DNA of 64,000 bases from F1-60-MAGs149 sp032119475 (GCA_032119475.1 JAUMCA010000063.1:1-64000), one strand, 5' to 3'. Numbered from the stretch's first letter, positions 51,432 to 60,128 are shown. Program-made: numbers and translations. The notes: generated by a model not told the origin, from the letters alone.

Positions 51432-51765
51432 CCAGGGTCAGATGGAAATGCGAGCACGCAGGAGCCGCTGACGGAGACGACCAGGTTGGGGCGTGTCGCA
51501 TTTCCGTCTGACCCCTTCTTCACGGTGGTGCGGAGACGACCCTGTCGGGAGGCGCAGGCGGGGACGTATCGCATTTCCGTCTGACCCCTTCTTCCGGGGT
51601 TCAACCTCGTTGCGGCGCCCGGCGTCGCTCCGACGAAGCGTGGCCGGTGGCTCGGAGCCGTGACCCACAGCGGACGAAGGGGTCAGACGGCTATGCGACA
51701 CGCGCGAGCGGCATCGCCTCCGTCAGCGGCTCCTGCGTGCTCGCAGATCCATCTGACCCTGCCCC
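51432..51765. repeat. Composite inverted repeat, locus 7
   Basis: The spacer from 51333 to 51767 holds no gene, only repeats. The outer parts (51432-51476 and 51717-51763) are inverted copies, with 27 perfect bases from GCGAGCACGCAGG at 51450. Inside, CGCATTTCCGTCTGACCCCTTC occurs twice, 73 bp apart (51498 and 51571). A middle stretch ending AGCGGACGAAGGGGTCAGACGG is shared with locus 8. It lies between convergent fumC and the M28-like gene. Confidence 0.85.
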
Positions 51766-51767
51766 GG

Positions 51768-53396
51768 CTAGTCCTCCGCGAGCGCCGCCACCGCCGCGGC
51801 CCCGATCAGCGCCGCCGTGCCCACGACCAGCGCCGCGGGCAGTGCGCCGGTGCCGGCCGCGCCGACGAGGGTCGCCAGGTCCGCACCACGCAGCAGGAAG
51901 ATCAGCAGGGCCACGGCGGCGACCGGGCCGAAGGCCCACGCGGCGCGCAGCGGGCCGGCGGGCGGGCGATCGACGAGCGTCCACAGCCACAGGGCCGGAA
52001 CGGCGACGAGGACGGAGGCCGGGCTGCCCGCGAGCAGCAGCACGGCCGCGACGAGGCCGAGCGTCGGCGCGGCGGCCAGGGGGATCGGCGCGACGAGCCG
52101 GCGCCGCAGGAGCCACGTCGCCGCGATCGCCGCCAGGGCCGCGATCACGATGACGAGGACGACGCTGAGGATGCCCGCCCGCGGCCAGGCCGCACCGGGT
52201 GGCGTCTCCACGCCGCCCGCGAGGTCGGCGAGGCGCGCGACGACGACCGCGACGATGCCCGGCACGGCGCCGATCGCGCCGACGAGGAGCGCGGCGCCCC
52301 AGCCCCCGCGTGAGAGACGGCCGGCGAGGACGCGACGCGACGTGGCGAAGAGGGGCCCGACGAGCAGCGCGATCGCGAGCAGGCCGATGGCGCGGCCGGG
52401 GATGATGCGACCGGAGACGGCGACATAGGCGCCGCTCGGCGGCGACGGACGCGGCTCGGCGTCGAGGCGCACGACCAGCGTGGCGATCGCGGCGCCGACG
52501 GCGCCGAAGCGCGCCTCGTCGATCGGCTCGACCCCCACGCCGCCGTCCCCGTCGCCGAGCTGGATCGCCGCCACCCCGGCGTCGAGGAACGGCACCTGCG
52601 CACCCGTCGGCGTCGCCGGCGCGATCAGGTCGAGGAGCTGGAGCACGGGGCTCGCCGGGGCGGCCGCACCGGCGCCCGCCTGGTCGTCGATCGACTCCTG
52701 CAGGCCGCGCAGGACGACGTCGGGCGTGCGGACCCCGCCCGTCCCGCCGAAGCGGATCGGCAGCGTCGCATCCGGCGGTCCGCCGATCGCGTTGAGGGAG
52801 ATCACGGCGACGGGGCGCAGGCCGTCGGCCCGCAGATCGCGGAGCAGCTGGACGTTGCCTGCCTGGCCGACCGTGCCGCCGTCGGTCGAGGCCAGCACGA
52901 GCGCCCGGGCGCGCTCGACGCCGGAGAGGTCGCGCGCGAGCTCGACCACGGCGGCCGTACCCGTGCCGTTGTCGTCCAGGCCGGGTCCGGGCGCCACGTC
53001 GTCGCGGTTGGCGATCACGACGATGGCCTCGCTGGAGGCGCCCGGCTCGACGACCCAGACGTTCTCCATCTCCACGTCGTCGCCGCTCGGACCGGGCGCG
53101 GTGAAGGTCACGCGCCGGACCGTCTGGCCGCTCGCCTCCCCGAGCTGACCGGCGACGTCGTCGGCCGCCTGGACCGCGGTGGCCGAGCCGGGCGCGCGGT
53201 CCGGCACGAGTTGCGCGAGCCGGCGGGCGAACTGCGCCGCGCGCGGCCCGTCGAACCCCGGCGACACGGTGACGGTCGTGGACGGCCCGAGCGGGGTCCG
53301 CACGCTCACGAGCAGGATCACCAGCGCGAGGAGCGGCGGGACGATGAAGGCGATGCGGAGCGCCCGGTCCCGCGTCATGCCTCGCTGGTCGGCCAC
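51768..53396 (-). CDS. Membrane protein with a degenerate M28-peptidase-like domain
   Basis: 542 aa. One N-terminal helix (about 14-33), an M28-like domain at about 50-325, then about seven hydrophobic helices (about 345-540). The fold is suggested by VVIANRDDVAPGPGLDDNGTGTAA, which lines up with the H-x-D and D-D-N zinc motif of M28, and by ALVLASTDGGTVGQAGN. The first zinc His is replaced by Asn and the catalytic Glu pair by Gly/Thr, so hydrolysis is unlikely. It starts at a GTG, 26 bp from the divergent response regulator, suggesting shared regulation. Confidence 0.7.
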   Translation of the reverse strand: MADQRGMTRDRALRIAFIVPPLLALVILLVSVRTPLGPSTTVTVSPGFDGPRAAQFARRLAQLVPDRAPGSATAVQAADDVAGQLGEASGQTVRRVTFTAPGPSGDDVEMENVWVVEPGASSEAIVVIANRDDVAPGPGLDDNGTGTAAVVELARDLSGVERARALVLASTDGGTVGQAGNVQLLRDLRADGLRPVAVISLNAIGGPPDATLPIRFGGTGGVRTPDVVLRGLQESIDDQAGAGAAAPASPVLQLLDLIAPATPTGAQVPFLDAGVAAIQLGDGDGGVGVEPIDEARFGAVGAAIATLVVRLDAEPRPSPPSGAYVAVSGRIIPGRAIGLLAIALLVGPLFATSRRVLAGRLSRGGWGAALLVGAIGAVPGIVAVVVARLADLAGGVETPPGAAWPRAGILSVVLVIVIAALAAIAATWLLRRRLVAPIPLAAAPTLGLVAAVLLLAGSPASVLVAVPALWLWTLVDRPPAGPLRAAWAFGPVAAVALLIFLLRGADLATLVGAAGTGALPAALVVGTAALIGAAAVAALAED

Positions 53397-53410
53397 GACC
53401 CGCCGGACGG

Positions 53411-53416
53411 TAGCAT
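53411..53416 (+). promoter_or_regulatory. TAGCAT -10 box of the response regulator
   Basis: TAGCAT is followed by 6 nt and the GTG at 53423, in a 26-bp divergent spacer. Confidence 0.45.
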
Positions 53417-53422
53417 TCAGCC

Positions 53423-54121
53423 GTGCAGACGCCGCCCGTGGTGCTGATCGTCGACGACGAGGAATCGCTCCAGGAGCTGCTCACGCACGCGCTGGAGCGC
53501 GATGGCTATCGCGTGGTGGTGGCGGGCACCTGCGCGGAGGGCATGGCCGCCTTCGCGCGCGAGCAGCCCGACGCGATCCTGCTCGACGTGATGCTGCCGG
53601 ACGGCTCGGGGCGCGACGTCTGCCGCGACATCCGAGCCGAGTCGACGGTGCCGATCATCATGCTGACCGCGCTCGACGACGAGGTCGACAAGGTCGTCGG
53701 CCTCGAGCTGGGCGCCGACGACTACATCACGAAGCCGTTCGGCATGGGCGAGCTGCGCTCACGCGTCCGCGCGATCCTGCGACGGGCCGCCATGACCGCG
53801 CCGGCGCCGGAGTCGGTCGACGAGGTGATCGAGCGCGACGGCGTGCGCCTCGACCGCGCACGGCGGATCGTGGCGGTCGACGGCCAGACCACGGACCTCA
53901 CGTACGTCGAGTTCGAGATCCTCGCCACGCTGATGGCCAGCCCGGGCCGGGTCTACGGCCGGGCGCAGCTCCTCGACGCGGTCTGGGGATCGTCCGACTT
54001 CCGCGAGCCGCGCACCGTGGACGTGCACGTGCGTCACCTGCGCGAGAAGATCGAGCGCGATCCCGCCGCGCCGACCCGCATCCACACCGTGCGCGGCGTC
54101 GGCTACCGCTTCGAGGGGTAG
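53423..54121 (+). CDS. OmpR-family response regulator
   Basis: 232 aa. Receiver domain 1-120 with VDDEES, phosphoacceptor D55 in LLDVMLPDGSG, the conserved Thr in MLTA and Lys in ITKPFGMGEL; winged-helix DNA-binding domain from about 135 (TYVEFEILATLMASPGRVY, VDVHVRHLREKIE, GVGYRFEG). Its stop codon is followed after 2 nt by the sensor kinase start. Confidence 0.95.
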   Translation: MQTPPVVLIVDDEESLQELLTHALERDGYRVVVAGTCAEGMAAFAREQPDAILLDVMLPDGSGRDVCRDIRAESTVPIIMLTALDDEVDKVVGLELGADDYITKPFGMGELRSRVRAILRRAAMTAPAPESVDEVIERDGVRLDRARRIVAVDGQTTDLTYVEFEILATLMASPGRVYGRAQLLDAVWGSSDFREPRTVDVHVRHLREKIERDPAAPTRIHTVRGVGYRFEG

Positions 54122-54123
54122 CC

Positions 54124-55530
54124 GTGGACTGGCTCGTCGATCGCGTCTTCCCGTTCCGCCGCCTCACGGTCTGGCTGGCGCTCCTCGTCCTGGCGGTCAG
54201 CCTGATCGCGCTGATCCTGACCGCGCTGCTCGTCCTGCCGAGCCTGAACCGCTCGCTCGTGGACGACCGCCTGAACTCGATCGCCACGACGGCCGAGTCC
54301 TCCGCCCCGACCTTCGCGTCGAACCTCGCGGACGCCCTCGCGGGATCCTCGCCGACCGGCGACACCGATGCGCTCGTGGCCTCGTACGGCGCGATCACGG
54401 GGACGCAGGCGACGGTGTACCAGGTCGTCGGCGACCGGCTGTCCCCGATCAGCGAACCGGCCCCGCCCACGGTCGGCGGCGTCGCGCGCGCGGCGCTCGA
54501 CCGCCGCCGCGGGGTCCAGACCGGCATCCGCCGCGAGGGCACGCGCCGAACGGCGGAGGCCGCGTACGTCATGCAGATCGGCGGAACGGAGTACGTCGTC
54601 CTGCTGCAGTCGAACCTCGCGGCGGTCGACGACGCCGTGGCGCTGACCGTCCGCCGCAGCCTGCTCGGCGCGCTGATCGCCCTGCCGATCGCCGTGGTGA
54701 TCGGCGCCCTGGGCGCGGCGCTCCTGACGCGGCGCCTGCGCCGGCTCGAGCGCGCATCGACTGAGATCGCCAACGGCAACCTGTCGACGCCGATCGGCGA
54801 TCGCGGTCGTGACGAGATCGGCGATCTCGCCGTGTCGCTCGACCGCATGCGCAACGAGCTCGCGGCGACGGACGCGGCCCGACGCGCCTTCGTCGCCAAC
54901 GCGTCGCACGAGCTGCGCACCCCGGTGTTCGCGATCTCCGGGTTCCTCGAGCTGCTCGTCGACGAGGAGGACGAGGCGACCCGGCGCCGGTTCCTGGCCA
55001 CGATGCAGGACCAGGTCGATCGCCTCACGCGCCTCGCGACGGACCTCCTCGACCTGTCGCGTCTCGACGCCGGCAAGGTGGCCGTCGAGCGCGAGCCCGT
55101 GGAGCTCGCCGCCGTCGCGGAGGGCATCGCCCGCGACATGGCCGCGATCGCGGATCAGCGCGGTGCGACCATCGCCGTCGAGGCGGTGCCGGCGATGGCG
55201 CTGGGCGACGAGACGCGCATCGGGCAGGTCGCGCGCGTCCTGGTCGACAACGCGCTCCGCCACAACCCCGAGGGCGTGGCCCTGCGGATCGCGACCGGCG
55301 TCGGCGACGGCAGGGCCCGCCTGCGCGTCGAGGACTCCGGCCCGCGGATCCCGGACGACGAGGTCTCCGCGATCTTCACGCGGTTCGCCCGCGGATCCCG
55401 CGCCGGCGAGGGGTCGGGCCTCGGGCTGGCGATCGCCTCCGAGCTGGCGGTCCGCATGGGCGGCCGCCTGCTCCTCGACCAGTCCGGCGAGCGCAAGGCG
55501 TTCGTGCTCGAGCTCGCCGCCGATCGCTGA
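54124..55530 (+). CDS. Sensor histidine kinase (HAMP, HisKA, HATPase)
   Basis: 468 aa, GTG start. Two helices (about 16-39 and 178-200) flank an extracytoplasmic sensor of about 135 residues. Then a HAMP linker, DHp helix with His262 in NASHELRTPVFAISG, and the ATPase domain: N box VDNALRHNP, G1 EDSGPRIPDDE, G2 GEGSGLGLAIASEL. It phosphorylates the response regulator upstream. The signal is unknown. Confidence 0.94.
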   Translation: MDWLVDRVFPFRRLTVWLALLVLAVSLIALILTALLVLPSLNRSLVDDRLNSIATTAESSAPTFASNLADALAGSSPTGDTDALVASYGAITGTQATVYQVVGDRLSPISEPAPPTVGGVARAALDRRRGVQTGIRREGTRRTAEAAYVMQIGGTEYVVLLQSNLAAVDDAVALTVRRSLLGALIALPIAVVIGALGAALLTRRLRRLERASTEIANGNLSTPIGDRGRDEIGDLAVSLDRMRNELAATDAARRAFVANASHELRTPVFAISGFLELLVDEEDEATRRRFLATMQDQVDRLTRLATDLLDLSRLDAGKVAVEREPVELAAVAEGIARDMAAIADQRGATIAVEAVPAMALGDETRIGQVARVLVDNALRHNPEGVALRIATGVGDGRARLRVEDSGPRIPDDEVSAIFTRFARGSRAGEGSGLGLAIASELAVRMGGRLLLDQSGERKAFVLELAADR

Positions 55531-55595
55531 CCCCGCGGACCCGTCTACGGATCCCGGTCGGTAGTCCACCCCGACGCCGCGCACCCCTTCGCCGG

Positions 55596-55601
55596 TAGCC
55601 T
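55596..55601 (+). promoter_or_regulatory. TAGCCT -10 box of the GT20 gene
   Basis: TAGCCT is followed by 7 nt and the GTG at 55609. Confidence 0.45.
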
Positions 55602-55608
55602 CGTCCCC

Positions 55609-57087
55609 GTGGCCGAAACCGAACGACACCGGCTCGCACTGGTCTCCAACCGGGGGCCGATCGCGTACGAGCGCGTCGACGGCGAGCGCGTGACGCGCCG
55701 CGGGGGTGGCGGTCTGGTCACGGCACTGCGCGGGCTGATCGGCTCCCACGACGTCCTCTGGGTCGCGAACGCGATCACCGACGAGGACCGGCAGGTGGCG
55801 CGCGAGCAGCAGGGACGGGCCCATGCGGAGGAGGACGCGCTCGGCAATCCGTTCGAGCTGGCGCTCGCGCTCCCCGACGCGAACGACTACGAGCGCGCCT
55901 ACAGCGAGATCGCGAACCCGCTGCTCTGGTTCGTCCAGCACGGGCTCCACGACGGCGGGCTGTCGCCGATCATCGACCGCGCGACGCGCGAGGGCTGGGC
56001 CGCGTACCGCCGGTCGAACGCCGCGATCGCGGCCACCGCCTCGGCGGCCGCGGCGGACCGGGACGCGCTGATGATCCACGACTACCAGCTCTACCTCGTG
56101 CCCTCGCTGCTGCGCGAGAGCGGCGTGCAGGCCAAGATCCTGCACTTCACGCACATCCCGTGGCCCGGGCCGCACGCGTGGCGGGTGCTGCCGTTCGACA
56201 TCCGCACGGAGCTGATCCACGGGCTGCTCGGCGCCGACATCATCGGGTTCCACACGCCCGGCGACGTCCTCAACTTCCTGCGCACCTGCGAGGCGATGCT
56301 CGCCCAGGACCGCATCGAGATCGACTACGCCCGCGGGTCCGTCTGCTTCACCCGCGACCGGATCACCCGCGAGGTGGTGGTGCGCAGCTACCCGATCTCG
56401 ATCGACCCGGCCGAGCTGCGGCAGCACCTCGACGCGCCGGAGGTGCAGGCCGCCTCTGCCGCGCTCACCCGCACGCGCCCGGAGCGCCTCGTGCTGCGCG
56501 TCGAGCGCACGGATCCGTCGAAGAACACCGTGCGCGGCCTGCGTGCCTTCGGCCGGCTGCTCGAGCGGCGCCCCGACCTCCACGGGCGGGTCGGGATGCT
56601 GACCCTGCTGGACCCGTCGCGGCAGTCCATCCCCGAGTACCAGGACTACCTCGAGGCCCTCCTCCAGACGGCCGAGGAGGTGAACTCCACGCACGGGGAC
56701 GACGGCTGGCTCCCCATCGACGTGCGGATTGGCGATAACTTCCATACCGCGATAGCCGCATACCGGCAGTACGACGTCCTCTACGTGAACGCGGTGGCCG
56801 ACGGAATGAACCTCGTAGCCAAGGAAGGCCCGATCCTGAACGAGCGCGACGGCGTGCTCGTGATCTCCGAGTCGACGGGGGCCTACGACGAGCTGCGCGA
56901 GCACGCGCTCGCCGTCGACCCGTTCGACATCGAGCAGCAGGCCGCCTTCCTCGAGCAGGCGCTCGACCTGCCCGCCGCCGACCGCGCCCGCATGGCGGCC
57001 GGCCTGCGGGCCACCGTCGAGGAGCGTCACGTCGGCCGCTGGATCGACGCGCAGATCGCCGACCTCGACGCACTGGCGCCCGCGTGA
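55609..57087 (+). CDS. GT20-family glycosyltransferase (trehalose-6-phosphate synthase-like)
   Basis: 492 aa. Family features: LALVSNRGPIAYE start, GGGGLVTALRG (UDP/GDP-sugar loop), MIHDYQLYLVPSLLRE, ILHFTHIPWPGP, IIGFHTPGDVLNFL and ADGMNLVAKEGPILNERDGV with the C-terminal donor-site glutamate. It differs from textbook OtsA at the segment VERTDPSKNTVRGLRAF, where OtsA usually has VDRLDYIKG, so acceptor and product may differ (for example glucosylglycerol phosphate). No phosphatase gene is adjacent. It overlaps the BKACE gene by GTGA. Confidence 0.82.
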   Translation: MAETERHRLALVSNRGPIAYERVDGERVTRRGGGGLVTALRGLIGSHDVLWVANAITDEDRQVAREQQGRAHAEEDALGNPFELALALPDANDYERAYSEIANPLLWFVQHGLHDGGLSPIIDRATREGWAAYRRSNAAIAATASAAAADRDALMIHDYQLYLVPSLLRESGVQAKILHFTHIPWPGPHAWRVLPFDIRTELIHGLLGADIIGFHTPGDVLNFLRTCEAMLAQDRIEIDYARGSVCFTRDRITREVVVRSYPISIDPAELRQHLDAPEVQAASAALTRTRPERLVLRVERTDPSKNTVRGLRAFGRLLERRPDLHGRVGMLTLLDPSRQSIPEYQDYLEALLQTAEEVNSTHGDDGWLPIDVRIGDNFHTAIAAYRQYDVLYVNAVADGMNLVAKEGPILNERDGVLVISESTGAYDELREHALAVDPFDIEQQAAFLEQALDLPAADRARMAAGLRATVEERHVGRWIDAQIADLDALAPA

Positions 57088-57908
57088 CCGATGCCCTGCT
57101 GATCGTCGCGGCGCTGAATGGCACGCGCACCCGCGGGACGTGCGCGAAGGTGCCGCTCACGCCCGCCGAGATCGCGGCGGAGGCCAAGCGCGCCGTCGAT
57201 GCCGGCGCCGGCATCGTCCACGTGCATGCGCGCAAGGACGACGCGATCTCCTTCGACCTGATCGTCGACGACGTCGTGGCAGCCATCCGCGCCGCCGTCG
57301 ACGTGCCGATCTCCCTGTCGACGCAGCGCGCCCGCCAGACCTCCCTCGGCACGGTCACCGCGCTGTTCAGCGTCCTGCGGGATCTGCCGGAGATCGGCGG
57401 CGTGCACGTGCGCCCGCCGGAGCCCGAGCTGCCCGCGCACCGGGAGGAGGCCCGGCAGATCATCGAGTCGCTCGACGCCGCCGGCGTCCGCCCCGCACCC
57501 GTCGCCGGCAGCCTCGACGGCCTCGGCGACGTCGAGGCCCTGTCCGACGACGCGCTCCTCGGCCGGGCGCCGTTCCTCACCCTCGCCCTGGACGGCGAGC
57601 AGTCGGAGTCGCCCGACCTGATGGCCGGCACGCCGGACAACGCCCTCCGCCTGATCAACGCCGCCAGCTCCGCGCTCGCGCAGCTGCCGATCGTGGCCGC
57701 CGCGCGCGACGAGGCCAGTCCCGTCGTCCAGGCGGTCGCGGCCGCCACGGGCGCGCACATCCGCGTGGGCTTCGAGGACGCCGCGACGCTGCCCGACGGC
57801 AGCCCGGCGACGTCGAACGCCCAGCTCGTCGAGCACGCGGTGCGCCTCGGCGCCGCCCTCGGCCGCGCCCCGATGGGGCCGGACGAGGTGCGTCGGCTGA
57901 TTCGCTGA
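57084..57908 (+). CDS. Beta-keto acid cleavage enzyme (BKACE, DUF849)
   Basis: 274 aa. Zn-dependent BKACE family: ALNGTRTRG near the N-terminus, the metal-binding HVHAR in GIVHVHARKDD (about 45-55), ISLSTQRARQTSLG and RVGFEDAATLPDG. Members condense a beta-keto acid with acetyl-CoA, giving a CoA ester and acetoacetate; the Kce enzyme acts on 3-keto-5-aminohexanoate in lysine fermentation. The substrate here is unknown. It overlaps the GT20 stop by GTGA. Confidence 0.88.
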   Translation: MTDALLIVAALNGTRTRGTCAKVPLTPAEIAAEAKRAVDAGAGIVHVHARKDDAISFDLIVDDVVAAIRAAVDVPISLSTQRARQTSLGTVTALFSVLRDLPEIGGVHVRPPEPELPAHREEARQIIESLDAAGVRPAPVAGSLDGLGDVEALSDDALLGRAPFLTLALDGEQSESPDLMAGTPDNALRLINAASSALAQLPIVAAARDEASPVVQAVAAATGAHIRVGFEDAATLPDGSPATSNAQLVEHAVRLGAALGRAPMGPDEVRRLIR

Positions 57909-57925
57909 GGGGTGCGTGGTGCGGC

Positions 57926-58036
57926 GGTCGGATGTCGCGAAGGGGTCAGACCGATTCGCGACACCCGCTGCTCGCACGCATGCGTGACCGCATTCCTGTG
58001 TCGCGAATCGGTCTGACCCCTTCGCGACATCCGACC
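57926..58036. repeat. Paired inverted repeat (REPIN-like), locus 6
   Basis: Two perfect 39-bp arms (57926-57964 and 57998-58036) with a 33-bp loop. Each arm is itself a hairpin (TGTCGCGAA ... TTCGCGACA) over GGGGTCAGACCGA. It lies in the 187-bp spacer between two codirectional genes, after the BKACE stop. Confidence 0.9.
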
Positions 58037-58081
58037 CCGTCGCACCATCCCCGCGACCGTCCCCCGCCACCACCCCTGCGA

Positions 58082-58087
58082 TAGGGT
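58082..58087 (+). promoter_or_regulatory. TAGGGT -10 box of the TlpA-like gene
   Basis: TAGGGT is followed by 8 nt and the ATG at 58096. Confidence 0.4.
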
Positions 58088-58095
58088 CTTTGTAG

Positions 58096-58638
58096 ATGTC
58101 CCGCCGATCCATGATCGTCATCGCGATGCTCGCTGCGCTCGGTGTCGTGGCGCTGGCGATCGGGCTGCGCGGGGCGACGCAGACCGGGGACGCCGACGCC
58201 GTCGCGGTGGACGCGGACGTCCCCGCCTTCGCGCCCATCGCCGCTCCCCCCACGGCCGGGACGACGCTGGACGGCGAGCGCCTCGATCTCGCCGACCTGC
58301 GCGGCACCCCGGTCGTCCTCAACTTCTGGGCGACGTGGTGCGGCCCGTGTCGCAAGGAGATCCCGACGATCGCCGCGTTCGCGAAGGCGCACCCCGAGAT
58401 CGCGGTGGTCGGCATCAACTACCAGGACGACCCGGCCGAGGCACGCGCGTTCGAGCAGGAGACCGGCGCGTCCTGGCCGAGCATCGTCGACGACGGTCCG
58501 CTCGGCGCGACGTGGAAGGTGCCCGGCCTGCCGGCGACCTTCTACATCGACGCGGACGGGCAGGTGATCGACCGGAGCCTCGGCGAGGTGACCGCCCAGC
58601 AGCTCGAGGACCGCGTGCCCGCGCTGACCGGGTCGTGA
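58096..58638 (+). CDS. TlpA/ResA-like thiol-disulfide oxidoreductase
   Basis: 180 aa. A signal anchor (about 5-25) precedes a thioredoxin-like domain with the active site WCGPC (W81, C82, C85) in LNFWATWCGPCRKE, and the cis-proline region GLPATFYIDADG. Exported TlpA-type proteins reduce the heme-binding cysteines of apocytochrome c. It overlaps ccdA (GTGA), and the qcrC gene in this window is a client. Confidence 0.9.
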   Translation: MSRRSMIVIAMLAALGVVALAIGLRGATQTGDADAVAVDADVPAFAPIAAPPTAGTTLDGERLDLADLRGTPVVLNFWATWCGPCRKEIPTIAAFAKAHPEIAVVGINYQDDPAEARAFEQETGASWPSIVDDGPLGATWKVPGLPATFYIDADGQVIDRSLGEVTAQQLEDRVPALTGS

Positions 58639-59351
58639 TCGGCGCCATCGACCTGTCCGCCGTCGGTCTCGCCGCGGCGTTCGCCGCCGGCGTCGTCTCG
58701 TTCCTGTCCCCCTGCGTGTGGCCGCTCGTACCCGCGTACCTCTCGTACGTCTCCGGCGTGCCGTACGACGATCTGGGCACGCACCGCCGGCGCGTCACGC
58801 AGATGACCCTCGCGTTCGTCGGTGGCTTCACGGTCGTCTTCGCCCTGTACGGCGTCAGCGTGGGCTACCTCGGCGCGCTGGTCTCCGATCACCGCCGCAC
58901 CATCGAGATCGTCGGCGGGATCCTCGTGATCCTGATGGGCCTCGCGCTGCTCGGCTTCGCCCAGCGGCTGACCGCCCGCGAGGCGCGCGTCGCGCTCCCC
59001 GCGCGCCCGACCTCGTTCGCCGGCGCCGGCGTCGCCGGCATGGTCTTCGCGGTCGGCTGGACCCCGTGCATCGGCCCGATCCTCACCTCGATCCTGCTCT
59101 ACGCCGCCACGCAGGGCAGCGGCGGCGGCACCCTCCTCCTGCTCGCCTACGGCATCGGCCTCGGCGTGCCGCTCCTCCTGTCCGGCCTGCTCGCCTCGTG
59201 GCTGCTCGACCGCACGGGCGCCTACCGCCGCTACGGCGTGTGGATCAACCGCGTTGCCGGCGTGATCATGATCATCGTCGGTTTCCTGCTGGCCACCGGC
59301 GAGATGACGCGGATCACGCAGCAGCTGAGCGGATACGGCGTGATCATCTAA
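58635..59351 (+). CDS. ccdA: Cytochrome c biogenesis protein CcdA
   Basis: 238 aa, six predicted helices. The two redox-active cysteines are in FLSPCVWPLVPAYLSYV and VGWTPCIGPILTSIL. It carries reducing equivalents from cytoplasmic thioredoxin across the membrane to TlpA/ResA. GTG start overlapping the TlpA stop. ResB/ResC of system II are not in the window but might follow elsewhere. Confidence 0.94.
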   Translation: MIGAIDLSAVGLAAAFAAGVVSFLSPCVWPLVPAYLSYVSGVPYDDLGTHRRRVTQMTLAFVGGFTVVFALYGVSVGYLGALVSDHRRTIEIVGGILVILMGLALLGFAQRLTAREARVALPARPTSFAGAGVAGMVFAVGWTPCIGPILTSILLYAATQGSGGGTLLLLAYGIGLGVPLLLSGLLASWLLDRTGAYRRYGVWINRVAGVIMIIVGFLLATGEMTRITQQLSGYGVII

Positions 59352-59375
59352 CCCGGTCCGCGGCGAGGCGCAGAT

Positions 59376-59635
59376 CCAGGGTCAGATGGAAATGCGAGCA
59401 CGCGAAGGGCGCTGACGGAGTGCCGATCGATCGGGCGTGTCGCATTTCCGTCTGACCCCTTCTTCCGGGACGGATCCACGGCCCGGCAACCGCCGTCGCT
59501 TCGACGAGGCGAGCCCGGTGGCTCGGAGCGGTAGACCCACAGCGGACGAAGGGGTCAGACGGATTCGCTACACGCGCGGCTGCGCATGGCTGCCGTCACC
59601 CGGGTCCGCGTGTCGCGAATCCATCTGACCCTGGG
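59376..59635. repeat. Composite inverted repeat, locus 8
   Basis: The outer ends are CCAGGGTCAGATGGAAATGC (59376) and, inverted, CATCTGACCCTGG (59622). Within lie CGCATTTCCGTCTGACCCC and a middle segment with GGTGGCTCGGAGC and AGCGGACGAAGGGGTCAGACGG, also present at locus 7. It lies between convergent ccdA and the Nudix gene and encodes the end of the Nudix protein. Confidence 0.85.
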
Positions 59636-60128
59636 TGGCTTCCAACCACGCCAGGATCTGCTGGCCGCTGGGCGTCAGCGGCTCCGGCACGACGCCCGGT
59701 GGGAACACCTGCAGGCCCACCACCTCGGGCAGCATCAGCCGGAACGGGCCGTCCGCCACGAGCCGGAAGACGCCCGCCATCTCCGTCTCGCCGGGCAGGT
59801 CGGTGAGGATCGTGCCGAGGTGCTCGGGGGGTGCCCCGACGTAGCCGAGCTCCTCGGCGAGCTCGCGGACCGCCGCCTCGGCGTACGTCTCGTCGCCGTC
59901 GACGTGGCCCGAGCAGGAGACGTCCCAGCAGTCGGGCGACGAGTCCTTCCGCGGCGAGCGGCGCTGGAACAGCATCCCCTCCGACGTCTCCACGACGATG
60001 CTGATCGAGCGGTGGATGAGGGACCGGTCGGCGTGGCACTCGGCGCGCGTGCGGTAGCCGAGGACGTTGTCGTCGCGATCGACGACGCAGAAGACCTCGT
60101 CATCGCGCTGCACGGCGGCCGGTTCCAC
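59568..60128 (-). CDS. Nudix hydrolase (IPP isomerase-like) with a repeat-encoded tail
   Basis: 186 aa from the GTG at 60128, where TACGAT precedes it by 7 nt; an ATG at 60164 would overlap the divergent wecB gene. The Nudix box GHVDGDETYAEAAVRELAEE-L-G (about 90-112) is intact, and LIHRSISIVVE with WDVSCSGHVD resembles type I isopentenyl-diphosphate isomerase and related Nudix proteins. I cannot tell which substrate. The last 22 residues or so lie in the repeat at 59568-59635 and do not look native. Confidence 0.82.
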   Translation of the reverse strand: MEPAAVQRDDEVFCVVDRDDNVLGYRTRAECHADRSLIHRSISIVVETSEGMLFQRRSPRKDSSPDCWDVSCSGHVDGDETYAEAAVRELAEELGYVGAPPEHLGTILTDLPGETEMAGVFRLVADGPFRLMLPEVVGLQVFPPGVVPEPLTPSGQQILAWLEATQGQMDSRHADPGDGSHAQPRV

